NCBI GenBank assembly: GCA_938023085.1
Contig: CALHDP010000090.1
Location: 1-18,428 of the forward strand
Direction: 5' to 3'
Origin: an uncultured Collinsella sp.
GTDB taxonomy: Bacteria > Actinomycetota > Coriobacteriia > Coriobacteriales > Coriobacteriaceae
Length of the DNA: 18,428 bases
A program made the position numbers and the translations under genes. The notes below the pieces were generated by a model. That model was given only the letters and a program-made list of their open reading frames with translations, was not told the DNA's origin and made no database searches. Shown here in pieces: positions 7,309 to 13,551 of this stretch (its first letter is position 1; each line of letters starts with the position of its first letter).

Positions 7309-8136
7309 TTAACGAGCCGCCAAGATGGCGTCGATGAGCGTCAGTACGCCCCCGTCGTTGTTGCTCGGAATGCGCCACTTGGCGTGCGCGTTCATGTGCT
7401 CCTCGGCATTGTCCACGATAAAGCTGTGCCCGACGCGCTCCAGCATGGGGATGTCGTTGTAGGTGTCGCCCACGGCGGCAGCATCGGCAATATCGATGCC
7501 CAGGTGCTCGCACAGGTGAGCGACGCCGGCGCCCTTGTCGACGCCCAGGTTCATAAAGTCGATCCACTCGCGCCCGGCGTTGGTGACGTAGAGCTTGTCC
7601 GAGAACTCGGGGCTATAGGTCTCGCGGAAAGCGGGCTCGGCGTCGTAGCCGGGGAAGAAGACCGAAATCTTGTTGGACTCGAAATCAATGCCCTCAAAGC
7701 TGTCGACGTAGTTGATTGTGTTGTAGTAGACGCTGATCTCGTCGTGGTATTGATGGTCGCGGGCAAGCACGTAGAACTCGTCGAAGCAGCACAGGACGGG
7801 GACAGCGCGAGGATCCTCCGAGGCACGGCTCAAGACCTGCTGATACAGCTCCACGTCAATATTGCTCTTATAGATATAGCTGCCGCGATAGATCACGCAC
7901 GCTCCGTTGTCGGGACAAAAGGCGAGGCGGTTCTTGATACCCTCGAACATCTCCTCGAGCTTGGGGGCGGGACGTCCGCTGGCGGGGCAGAATACGATGC
8001 CGGCGTCGGCGAGCTTGTCCAGGCGCTCATCAAGACCCTGGGGCAGCACACGCTCGTCGGTCAGCAGCGTCTTGTCCATATCGACGGCGAGAATCTTAAT
8101 GTTGCCGATGTTGGCGTCCGATTCGTAAGTTTGCAT
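7309..8136 (-). CDS. Cof-type (HAD-IIB) hydrolase, probable sugar/nucleotide phosphatase
   Basis: 275 aa, typical length for the Cof/HAD-IIB subfamily of cytosolic Mg2+-dependent phosphatases. Motif I is VDMDKTLL with nucleophile D19 and acid/base D21, motif II is PASGR (S53), motif III Lys is K201 in GVDKGAGV, and motif IV is VGDTYNDIPML (D224, D228). The C2-type cap lies between residues about 85 and 190. The substrate cannot be deduced. The ATG at 8134-8136 is preceded by AAAGG about 9 nt upstream. The gene converges on polA across the long palindrome and diverges from the argG leader. An Asn-rich C-terminus (SNNDGGV) is normal for the family. Confidence 0.92.
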   Translation of the reverse strand: MQTYESDANIGNIKILAVDMDKTLLTDERVLPQGLDERLDKLADAGIVFCPASGRPAPKLEEMFEGIKNRLAFCPDNGACVIYRGSYIYKSNIDVELYQQVLSRASEDPRAVPVLCCFDEFYVLARDHQYHDEISVYYNTINYVDSFEGIDFESNKISVFFPGYDAEPAFRETYSPEFSDKLYVTNAGREWIDFMNLGVDKGAGVAHLCEHLGIDIADAAAVGDTYNDIPMLERVGHSFIVDNAEEHMNAHAKWRIPSNNDGGVLTLIDAILAAR

Positions 8137-8246
8137 AAAAATGCGCCTTTCGTTTCGAGATTGTTTCAGACGTTATAACCATCAACTAGTAGTCGAGCGT
8201 ATTTTCGCAGGAATGGTGCGTATTTGCACTGCAATTCACAAACTAA

Positions 8247-8261
8247 TGAAAAAACTTTTCA
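8247..8261. promoter_or_regulatory. Dyad resembling an ArgR-type operator half-pair upstream of argG promoter
   Basis: TGAAAA-AAC-TTTTCA is a 6-bp dyad with 3-nt spacer located 18 bp upstream of the candidate -35 of argG. ArgR/AhrC boxes are AT-rich palindromes built on TGAAT/ATTCA with a different centre spacing, so the match is only suggestive. It lies in a short AT-rich island inside GC-rich DNA. Confidence 0.3.
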
Positions 8262-8279
8262 GAAATTTGAATTTGCCGC

Positions 8280-8307
8280 TTGCGCAGCGTGCACTTTATC
8301 GTAATAT
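8280..8307 (+). promoter_or_regulatory. Candidate promoter of argG leader transcript
   Basis: TTGCGC (8280-8285), a 16-nt spacer and TAATAT (8302-8307) make the best sigma-A-type match in the 550-nt gap before argG. Transcription would start near 8314, giving a ~375-nt leader that includes the Arg-rich ORF. Confidence 0.55.
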
Positions 8308-8313
8308 AGCGAA

Positions 8314-8690
8314 CATCGAAAACGGAGACGGCAAAAGAGCCGCTTACCGAGGAAAAGGTACCGTTTGCGATATTTGAATTGCGCCCGGCGATACGTGAAA
8401 GGAGAGGCAGATGCAGTTCGTACAGATCATCACCACTGCAGACAATGCTCTCCGACGCCAGCGCGCAATTTCCCGACGACGATAACAATCGTCTCTGTCC
8501 ACATGGGGCGAATTGCCTCAACAGAGTCATTTTGAGGTCGTTGGGTTTAAGCACGACATAGTCGCATGTTTCTAGGGCATGCCTGTGATGCATTCTGCTG
8601 AATAACCTGATATTGCACGGTTTTTGACCTCAAGGTGACTTGCAACTGACCGATGTTCTAACTAGCTACCAAGGGCGAAAGGAAACAGCC
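8314..8690 (+). ncRNA. Structured argG leader, putative arginine attenuator
   Basis: Helices seen by eye: 8320-8325 with 8361-8366 (AAACGG/CCGTTT); 8377-8384 with 8463-8470 (AATTGCGC/GCGCAATT, 8 bp), whose 3' strand lies in the Arg codons of the leader ORF; 8465-8470 with 8511-8516 as an alternative partner; 8478-8483 with 8488-8493 (GACGAT/ATCGTC, loop AACA), covering the last Arg codons and stop; 8493-8498 with 8521-8526 (CTCTGT/ACAGAG); and a long-range 8532-8539 with 8626-8633 (TTGAGGTC/GACCTCAA) enclosing small hairpins and ending beside TTTTT at 8621-8625. There is no T-box consensus. The exact on/off mechanism cannot be decided by eye. Confidence 0.5.
8411..8485 (+). CDS. 24-aa arginine-rich leader peptide upstream of argG
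   Basis: An ATG at 8411 follows an excellent Shine-Dalgarno, AAAGGAG (8398-8404), with a 6-nt spacer. The ORF has 24 codons and a TAA stop at 8483-8485. The product starts MQFVQIITTADN and ends ALRRQRAISRRR: six of the last ten codons are arginine (CGA CGC, then CGC, then CGA CGA CGA just before the stop), four of them the rare CGA. It sits 205 nt upstream of argG, in its leader. A peptide so positioned and so loaded with the pathway's end product is the hallmark of ribosome-mediated attenuation: lack of charged Arg-tRNA would stall the ribosome on the Arg run and alter folding of overlapping helices. The ORF and SD are seen directly; the role is inferred. It could alternatively be an arginine-responsive arrest peptide. 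Confidence 0.72.
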   Translation: MQFVQIITTADNALRRQRAISRRR

Positions 8691-9917
8691 ATGAGCAAGG
8701 AAAAAGTCGTTCTCGCATATTCCGGTGGTCTTGATACATCCGTATGTGTCAAGTGGCTCCAGGACGAGAAGAATCTCGACGTCGTTTGCGTCTGCGGCAA
8801 CGTGGGCCAGGAGGAGACCGGCCTGGATGCCAAAAAACAGAAGGCGCTCGACCTGGGCGTTCTCGATTGCCAGGTGCTCGACCTGCGCGATGAGTTCTCC
8901 GATGAGTTCCTGACCAAGGCCATCGCCGCAAACTCCATGTATGAGAATAAATACCCGCTGCTCTCCGCCCTGTCTCGCCCGCTGCTTGCCAAGAAGCTTG
9001 TTGAGGTCGCCCACGAGTTTGGCGCGACCTACGTCGCCCACGGCTGCACCGGCAAGGGTAACGACCAGGTCCGTTTTGAGGCCGCCGTCAAGGCCCTCGA
9101 CCCCGAGCTCAAGGTTATCGCCCCGGTTCGCGAGTGGGACCTGAAGTGCCGTCCCGACGAGGTCGCCTACGCCCATGCTCACAACGTGCCGGTTCCCGAG
9201 GGTGCCAACGACAACCCCTACTCCATCGACGACAACCTGTGGGGTCGTGCCATCGAGTGCGGTCACCTGGAGGATCCCTGGAACGAGCCGCTCGATGACG
9301 CTTGGGTTATGACCAAAAACCCCGAGGATACGCCCGACACCCCGACCTACACCGAGATCGAGTTTGAGGCCGGCAAGCCCGTCGCCGTCGACGGCAAGAA
9401 GATGAAGCTCTCCGAGATCGTCATCGCCCTCAACAAGATCTCCGGCGACAACGGCTTTGGCCGTCTCGATCTGGTCGAGGATCGTCTGGTGGGCCTCAAG
9501 AGCCGCGAGTGCTACGAGGTTCCCGGAGCCCTGACGCTCATCACCGCCCACAAGGCACTCGAGGACATTTGCGTCGAGGGCGACCTGCTCAAGACCAAGA
9601 TCAAGCTCGAGCAGGATTGGGCCACCGCCGTGTACAACGGCCAGTGGTACAGCCCGCTCAAGAACGCGCTCGATGCCTTTATGGCCGATACCCAGAAGTT
9701 TGTGACCGGCACTGTCCGTCTGAAGTTCTTTAAGGGCAACTGCCATGTCGTCGGCCGCAAGAGCCCCTTCAGCCTCTACGACTACGGTCTGGCTACCTAC
9801 GACCGCGACACCACGTTTGACGAGAAGGCCAGCGCCGGCTTTATCGAGATCGATACGCTGTCGCTCAAGACGTGGGCAAAGGTCCAGGGTCCCAGCTCTG
9901 CTGCCGCCCAGGCCTAG
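8691..9917 (+). CDS. argG: Argininosuccinate synthase
   Basis: 408 aa. Joins citrulline and aspartate using ATP to give argininosuccinate, the penultimate step of arginine synthesis, in the cytoplasm as a tetramer. The PP-loop ATP motif AYSGGLDTS is at residues 9-17, GNVGQEE at 36-42 and the citrulline/aspartate-binding block AHGCTGKGNDQVRFE at 116-130; EWDLKCRPDE, SIDDNLWGRAIE and GLKSRECYEVPG are also typical. The ATG at 8691 was chosen because AAAGGA lies 7-8 nt upstream and the family N-terminus starts here; the frame is open to 8640 but without initiation signals. Codons are strongly biased to C/G-ending forms, suggesting high expression. It has its own promoter, leader and terminator, so it is not in an operon with argH. 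Confidence 0.98.
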   Translation: MSKEKVVLAYSGGLDTSVCVKWLQDEKNLDVVCVCGNVGQEETGLDAKKQKALDLGVLDCQVLDLRDEFSDEFLTKAIAANSMYENKYPLLSALSRPLLAKKLVEVAHEFGATYVAHGCTGKGNDQVRFEAAVKALDPELKVIAPVREWDLKCRPDEVAYAHAHNVPVPEGANDNPYSIDDNLWGRAIECGHLEDPWNEPLDDAWVMTKNPEDTPDTPTYTEIEFEAGKPVAVDGKKMKLSEIVIALNKISGDNGFGRLDLVEDRLVGLKSRECYEVPGALTLITAHKALEDICVEGDLLKTKIKLEQDWATAVYNGQWYSPLKNALDAFMADTQKFVTGTVRLKFFKGNCHVVGRKSPFSLYDYGLATYDRDTTFDEKASAGFIEIDTLSLKTWAKVQGPSSAAAQA

Positions 9918-10070
9918 CGCCTCTTTTCCTTGGTATCCGCGCGGCCCATCCGCGTGATACATAACGGGCGCATGGGGTCCCTACCTTTCGTTATGCTTGC
10001 TGACACTTCTTAACATCGGTGGCCCCTACGTTCCGCCCGCATATATGATGCCGCGTTTGCGGCTGAGTCC

Positions 10071-10105
10071 GAGCCCCGCCGGGGTTGTCCGGCGGGGCTC
10101 CTTCT
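10071..10105 (+). terminator. Intrinsic terminator after argG
   Basis: GAGCCCCGCCGG (10071-10082) pairs perfectly with 10089-10100 around a GGTTGT loop, followed by CTTCT. It lies 153 nt past argG; the gap before it holds only a weak CATAACG/CGTTATG pair (9960-9966, 9989-9995). It separates argG from the small gene and argH. Confidence 0.85.
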
Positions 10106-10150
10106 ATCAATTTGGCGGCTCTGCGCCTATATATATGAGGAGTATCCATT

Positions 10151-10321
10151 ATGTTCAATGCTATCGCGCATGCTTTACTTGCCCTCGCGCCCGAGTTCGA
10201 TGCTGCAAGGGTCGAGGACGTCCCTATGAGCCTGAAGGCCTGGATCGATGGTTCGCAGGGCAACATCCGGAGGGAGACGTTGGGCGCCAAGTGCATGGCG
10301 CGTCACTTCTTTGCAAATTAG
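10151..10321 (+). CDS. Small uncharacterised protein, 56 aa, between argG and argH
   Basis: An ATG at 10151 follows GAGGAG (ending at 10142) by 8 nt, and the 57-codon frame ends with TAG at 10319-10321. The product begins MFNAIAHALLALAPEFDAAR, continues through VPMSLKAWIDGSQGNIRRE and ends GAKCMARHFFAN. The first 13 residues are mildly hydrophobic but too short and not charged like a signal peptide; the rest is a soluble mix with one Cys. Codon use agrees with genuine genes here. It lies after the argG terminator and 118 nt before argH. I do not recognise a family and propose no function. The strong initiation site argues for a real small gene, possibly co-transcribed with argH. Confidence 0.6.
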   Translation: MFNAIAHALLALAPEFDAARVEDVPMSLKAWIDGSQGNIRRETLGAKCMARHFFAN

Positions 10322-10349
10322 CTACATGGCTCCGCACACGGCGGGGAAT

Positions 10350-10359
10350 GTGTAAAACT
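10350..10359 (+). promoter_or_regulatory. Candidate -10 region of argH
   Basis: GTGTAAAACT about 80 nt before the argH ATG resembles the box upstream of polA. A small hairpin (ATCGCT-TT-AGCGAT, 10371-10384) follows in the leader. No Arg-codon cluster is present in this leader, unlike argG. Confidence 0.3.
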
Positions 10360-10439
10360 AGCGGTTGAAAAATCGCTTTAGCGATATGGCGCGTTGCTTT
10401 GGGCGCTTGTTTTGGTATTTGGAGAAAGGGGACGGTTCC

Positions 10440-11870
10440 ATGGCTCTTTGGGGCGGTCGTTTTGAGGCGGGCGTGGCCGAGGTCACGCAGGAGTTTGGCG
10501 CGTCGTTGCCGGTCGACAAACATCTCTATAAGCAGGATATCGCCGGCTCTAAGGCGCATGCCAAGATGCTGGCGGCCCAGGGCATCATCAGTGCCGAGGA
10601 TGAACAGGCGATTGCCAAGGGCCTGACCGGAATCGAGCAGGATATCGATGCCGGCAACTTCACCTTCGATATCAACGACGAGGACATTCATATGTCCATC
10701 GAGAGCGAGCTGACGCGCCGCATCGGCGAGGCCGGTAAGCGCTTACATACCGGGCGTTCGCGCAACGACCAGGTGGCGACCGATACGCGCCTAGGCGTCA
10801 AGGCGCTGGCCAAGGAGCTCATGGAGGCCAATCTTGAGCTGCGCCATGTGCTGGTGGATGCGGCCAAGAAGTACGACAAGGTGATTCTGCCGGGCTACAC
10901 GCACATGCAGCATGCTCAGCCTGTGCTGCTGTCGCATCACCTGCTGGCGTATTCCTGGATGTTCGCGCGCGACTTTACGCGCCTGAAGGCCGCCTTTGAT
11001 GCCGCCGACAACTGCCCGCTGGGTGCTGCCGCGCTTGCCGGTACGAGCTATCCGCTCGATCGCCAGATGACGGCTGCCGAGCTTGGCTTTGCGGGTGTGA
11101 TTCCCAACTCGCTCGATGCGGTTTCCGACCGTGATTTCCTGCTCGATCTGCATTACGCCGGCTCCGTCATGGCCATGCACCTGTCGCGTCTTTCCGAGGA
11201 GATCGTGCTGTGGTCGAGCTCCGAATTTGGCTTTATCACGCTTTCCGACTCGTACTCCACCGGCTCGTCCATCATGCCGCAGAAGAAGAATCCCGACTTT
11301 GCCGAGCTTATCCGCGGCAAGAGCGGCCGCGTGTATGGCAACCTGGTGCAGCTGCTCGTGACCATGAAGGGCCTGCCGCTTGCTTATAACAAGGACTTGC
11401 AGGAGGACAAGGAGGGCGCGCTCGATACCGCCCATACGCTCATGCAGTGCCTGTCGGTTATGGCCGGTATGATTTCGACTTGGACCGTCAACGAGGACGC
11501 CATGGCGCGCGAGTGCGGCGTGGGGCACCTTGCCGCCACCGATGTTGCCGATTACCTGGCCAAGCGTGGTCTGCCGTTCCGCGAGGCACATGCCGTGGTG
11601 GGCCATCTGGTTCTGATGTGCGAGAAGCGCGGCTGCAATCTTGAGGATTTGCCGTTTGAGGTGTTCCATGAGGCAAGCCCGCTCTTTGAGCGCGATATTA
11701 CCGAGGCACTCGACATCTCGTCGATTGTCGCCGCGCGTACGACCGAGGGCGGCACCGCTCCTGTCGCCGTTGCCGTGCAGCTGCAGCGTGCCGAGGCACA
11801 GCTCGTGGCCGACGAGGGTGTGTTTGGGTCACTGACTAAGGTCGTCGAGATGGGCCACGGGGTAAAGTAG
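10440..11870 (+). CDS. argH: Argininosuccinate lyase
   Basis: 476 aa, slightly longer than the usual ~460. Splits argininosuccinate into arginine and fumarate; a cytoplasmic homotetramer of the fumarase/aspartase superfamily. Family blocks: MALWGGRF at the N-terminus, DEDIHMSIESELTRRIGE at 80-97, HTGRSRNDQ at 103-111, GYTHMQHAQP at 152-161, and the superfamily signature GSSIMPQKKNPD at 275-286 carrying the catalytic serine loop. The ATG at 10440 was preferred over an in-frame ATG 25 codons upstream because AAAGGGG sits 8 nt before it and the family starts with ALWGGRF. It acts immediately after ArgG but is transcribed separately, behind the small gene at 10151. Confidence 0.98.
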   Translation: MALWGGRFEAGVAEVTQEFGASLPVDKHLYKQDIAGSKAHAKMLAAQGIISAEDEQAIAKGLTGIEQDIDAGNFTFDINDEDIHMSIESELTRRIGEAGKRLHTGRSRNDQVATDTRLGVKALAKELMEANLELRHVLVDAAKKYDKVILPGYTHMQHAQPVLLSHHLLAYSWMFARDFTRLKAAFDAADNCPLGAAALAGTSYPLDRQMTAAELGFAGVIPNSLDAVSDRDFLLDLHYAGSVMAMHLSRLSEEIVLWSSSEFGFITLSDSYSTGSSIMPQKKNPDFAELIRGKSGRVYGNLVQLLVTMKGLPLAYNKDLQEDKEGALDTAHTLMQCLSVMAGMISTWTVNEDAMARECGVGHLAATDVADYLAKRGLPFREAHAVVGHLVLMCEKRGCNLEDLPFEVFHEASPLFERDITEALDISSIVAARTTEGGTAPVAVAVQLQRAEAQLVADEGVFGSLTKVVEMGHGVK

Positions 11871-11922
11871 GGCTTTGGCTGAAGCTGTTTTTGCCATGTA
11901 TTGATAAATCATTTTTTGCTTA

Positions 11923-11956
11923 ACGGGCGCCTGCTGATGTGGGCGTCCGTATTTTG
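11923..11956 (+). terminator. Intrinsic terminator after argH
   Basis: ACGGGCGCC (11923-11931) pairs with GGCGTCCGT (11942-11950) with one G-T wobble, followed by ATTTTG. It is 52 nt downstream of the argH stop. Confidence 0.8.
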
Positions 11957-12121
11957 TTGCTATGGGGGAGGGGCCTGTCGAGAAGTTCTGTAGGACCTTT
12001 GGGCAGGTTGTGAAGGGGGTGCGTTCACGGGCAGTAACCGACCGTCCGCTCGGTTCGATGCGGTTGATGGGCGGTCGGATGGTACTCTAGTCGGGCTTCG
12101 AAACAGAAGTGACACATATGG
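11957..12121. other. Non-coding stretch between argH and ndk control region
   Basis: No credible ORF or RNA gene is seen. The one structure is a 10-bp inverted repeat with a G-T wobble (12038-12047 with 12069-12078, 21-nt loop), followed by TACTCT at 12083-12088. It could be an operator, an RNA hairpin or chance in GC-rich DNA. Confidence 0.5.
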
Positions 12122-12149
12122 AACGTTTCAATAAATTGCAACGTTTCAA
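12122..12149 (+). promoter_or_regulatory. Tandem AACGTTTCAA direct repeats upstream of ndk promoter
   Basis: AACGTTTCAA occurs at 12122-12131 and again at 12140-12149, 18 bp apart, ending 14 bp before the candidate -35. The period is slightly under two helical turns, so two protein subunits could bind the same DNA face. Each half is near-palindromic (GAAACGTT on the other strand), as in LacI-type operators. The binding factor is unknown. Confidence 0.45.
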
Positions 12150-12163
12150 ATGGCAGCTTTTTG

Positions 12164-12192
12164 TTTAACTGCAGCTAAAACTCTGTTACGAT
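12164..12192 (+). promoter_or_regulatory. Candidate ndk promoter
   Basis: TTTAAC (12164-12169), a 17-nt spacer and TACGAT (12187-12192) give a fair sigma-A promoter with a leader of about 57 nt before the ndk ATG. Confidence 0.55.
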
Positions 12193-12255
12193 GCAGTCCA
12201 GGCGGGTGCCGGAATGGGACTTGGGCACGCGCGAACCTACTTGAAAGGCTACCTT

Positions 12256-12660
12256 ATGGCTATCGAGAAGACCTTCATCATGATTAAGCCCGACGCCGTG
12301 CGTGACCGCAAGATCGGCGAGATTGTTGCTCGCATTGAGCGCAGCGGCCTTGTCATCGAGCGCATGGAGATGACCACGCTCGAGCGCGCTACCGTCGAGG
12401 AGCATTACGCCCACTTGGCAGACAAGCCCTTCTTTGGCGGTCTCTGTGACTTTATGACGAGCGGTCCGGTCGTCAAGATGGTCGTTTCCGGTCTCTCCGC
12501 TGTCTCCAAGATGCGCACTCTCATGGGCGCTACCAACCCGCTTGACGCTGCTCCCGGCACCATTCGCGGCGATTTCGCTGTCGATGTCAACGCCAACGTG
12601 ATTCACGGCTCCGACTGCCTGGAGAACGCCGAGATCGAGATCAAGCGCTTCTTTGGCTAA
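12256..12660 (+). CDS. ndk: Nucleoside diphosphate kinase
   Basis: 134 aa, normal for the family. Transfers the gamma-phosphate of ATP to other (d)NDPs through a phospho-histidine and so balances nucleotide pools in the cytoplasm. K11 lies in FIMIKPDAV, and the active-site histidine is H117 in NVIHGSD (114-120); GATNPLDAAPGTIRGDF (91-107) is the nucleotide-binding segment. The ATG at 12256 is preceded by AAAGG (12244-12248) with 7 nt spacing; an in-frame GTG 14 codons upstream has no such site and precedes the conserved N-terminus. It stands alone between its own promoter and terminator and converges on rpiB. Confidence 0.98.
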   Translation: MAIEKTFIMIKPDAVRDRKIGEIVARIERSGLVIERMEMTTLERATVEEHYAHLADKPFFGGLCDFMTSGPVVKMVVSGLSAVSKMRTLMGATNPLDAAPGTIRGDFAVDVNANVIHGSDCLENAEIEIKRFFG

Positions 12661-12698
12661 ACCAGCTTTGACTCCTTAAAGCTGTTAGCGTGTGGCTT

Positions 12699-12734
12699 GG
12701 GCGCCGCGGAACTCCATCCGCGGCGCCCTTTTAT
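12699..12734 (+). terminator. Intrinsic terminator after ndk
   Basis: GGGCGCCGCGGA (12699-12710) pairs perfectly with 12717-12728 around an ACTCCA loop, followed by TTTTATT. A textbook terminator 38 nt past the ndk stop. Confidence 0.93.
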
Positions 12735-12749
12735 TCCAGAATCTATGAA

Positions 12750-12784
12750 GGGGCCCGCTCGGACATGTGTTCCGAACGGGCCCC
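12750..12784 (-). terminator. Terminator-type hairpin for rpiB
   Basis: GGGGCCCGCTCGGA (12750-12763) pairs with 12771-12784 with one C-A mismatch and a 7-nt loop. It is 28 nt beyond the rpiB stop; only TTCAT follows on the minus strand. With the ndk terminator it insulates two convergent genes. Confidence 0.8.
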
Positions 12785-12811
12785 TGCTGTTAGCTTGTGG
12801 GACTGAGTGGT

Positions 12812-13279
12812 TTAGGCCTCGTCGACGACCTTGAGGCCGCGCGTGTGGTCGATCTCGTTGAGGAGATTGACGCGACGCTCGTGGCGGCCGCCCTCAAACT
12901 CGGCGTCGAGCCACTCGTCGACAATCATCTTGGCGAGCTCGGAGCCCACGACGCGGGCGCCAAAGGCGAGCACGTTGGTGTTGTTGTGCATGCGGGAGAG
13001 CTTGGCGCTGAAGGGTTCGGAGCACACGACGGCGCGCACGCCCTCTACCTTGTTGGCAGCCAGGCTAATCCCGACACCGGTGCCACAGATGAGGATGCCC
13101 AGGTCGACGTCGCCGTTGGCAACGGCCTTACCCACCTTGTAGCCGGCGATGGGGTAGTCAAAGCTCTCGGAGGTGTCGGTGCCAAAGTTCACGACCTCGC
13201 AGCCGCGCTCCTTCAGGTGCTCGGAAATGATGTTCTTGAGCTCGACGGCGGCGTGGTCGTTACCGATACCGATCTTCAT
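12812..13279 (-). CDS. rpiB: Ribose-5-phosphate isomerase B
   Basis: 155 aa, RpiB/LacAB family (usual ~150). Interconverts ribose 5-phosphate and ribulose 5-phosphate in the non-oxidative pentose phosphate pathway. The N-terminus MKIGIGNDHAAVELK carries the D8-H9 pair. C65 lies in CGTGVGISLAANK (65-77), the catalytic cysteine and phosphate-binding loop; MHNNTNVLAFGAR (97-109) and GGRHERRV (130-137) supply the other substrate-binding residues. The frame is open ~70 codons further upstream, but the ATG at 13277-13279 has AGAGGAA about 7 nt before it and matches the family start. An allose- or galactose-6-phosphate isomerase is possible by fold, but the motif set fits RpiB. A TATCAT -10-like box lies on the minus strand at 13341-13346. 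Confidence 0.95.
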   Translation of the reverse strand: MKIGIGNDHAAVELKNIISEHLKERGCEVVNFGTDTSESFDYPIAGYKVGKAVANGDVDLGILICGTGVGISLAANKVEGVRAVVCSEPFSAKLSRMHNNTNVLAFGARVVGSELAKMIVDEWLDAEFEGGRHERRVNLLNEIDHTRGLKVVDEA

Positions 13280-13310
13280 GGATGGTTCCTCTCTGGTCTG
13301 TGCGGCGCAA

Positions 13311-13398
13311 ATGCTAAAGGTGTTTACCGCGTTCGACTGCATGATAGCGCGACTTTTGCATAAACGCTCGGGTGTTTTTTGATCAAACGCTTTAGCAT
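13311..13398. promoter_or_regulatory. Inverted pair of ATGCTAAAG elements flanking the rpiB promoter region
   Basis: ATGCTAAAG at 13311-13319 is repeated in inverse orientation (CTTTAGCAT) at 13390-13398, and the match loosely extends to a GTTT/AAAC on the inner side. They bracket the minus-strand TATCAT (13341-13346). The palindrome TTTGATCAAA (13378-13387) lies just inside the right copy. Two facing copies around a promoter suggest a pair of operator sites for rpiB; this is inference. Confidence 0.35.
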
Positions 13399-13551
13399 GC
13401 AACAAGACCGGCTTCTCATGAATGAATGCTGTTAGTTTGTGCTCGAGCGCCGTCCGCCGGAACCATGGTTGCGGTTTTTGATGCATTGTTATCAAATAAA
13501 GGAACTAACCATTCTTGAGAGCCCAGCCCGTTATGCAAGCAGGAGATACCT

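Noticed and set aside
8243..8593. 116-codon minus-strand ORF covering the argG leader
   Set aside because: It has no Shine-Dalgarno at its start, odd composition, and lies antisense to a region whose plus strand has a promoter, a well-initiated leader ORF and RNA helices.
8626..8633. tRNA-like cloverleaf closed by TTGAGGTC/GACCTCAA
   Set aside because: No T-loop GTTCGAnnC, no proper anticodon arm and no CCA end; it is not a tRNA.
8314..8690. T-box riboswitch upstream of argG
   Set aside because: No T-box consensus sequence (GGTGG-type) and no classical terminator/antiterminator pair; the Arg-rich leader ORF explains the region better.
12118..12168. 16-codon ORF (MERFNKLQRFKWQLFV) upstream of ndk as a leader peptide
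   Set aside because: No Shine-Dalgarno, no codon bias for a metabolite, and it arises from the tandem AACGTTTCAA repeats that precede the promoter, so it is probably not transcribed.
13477..13496. FNR-type site TTTGAT-N8-ATCAAA upstream of cyuA
   Set aside because: FNR/CRP-family sites need a fixed short spacer (N4 for FNR); eight bases is wrong.
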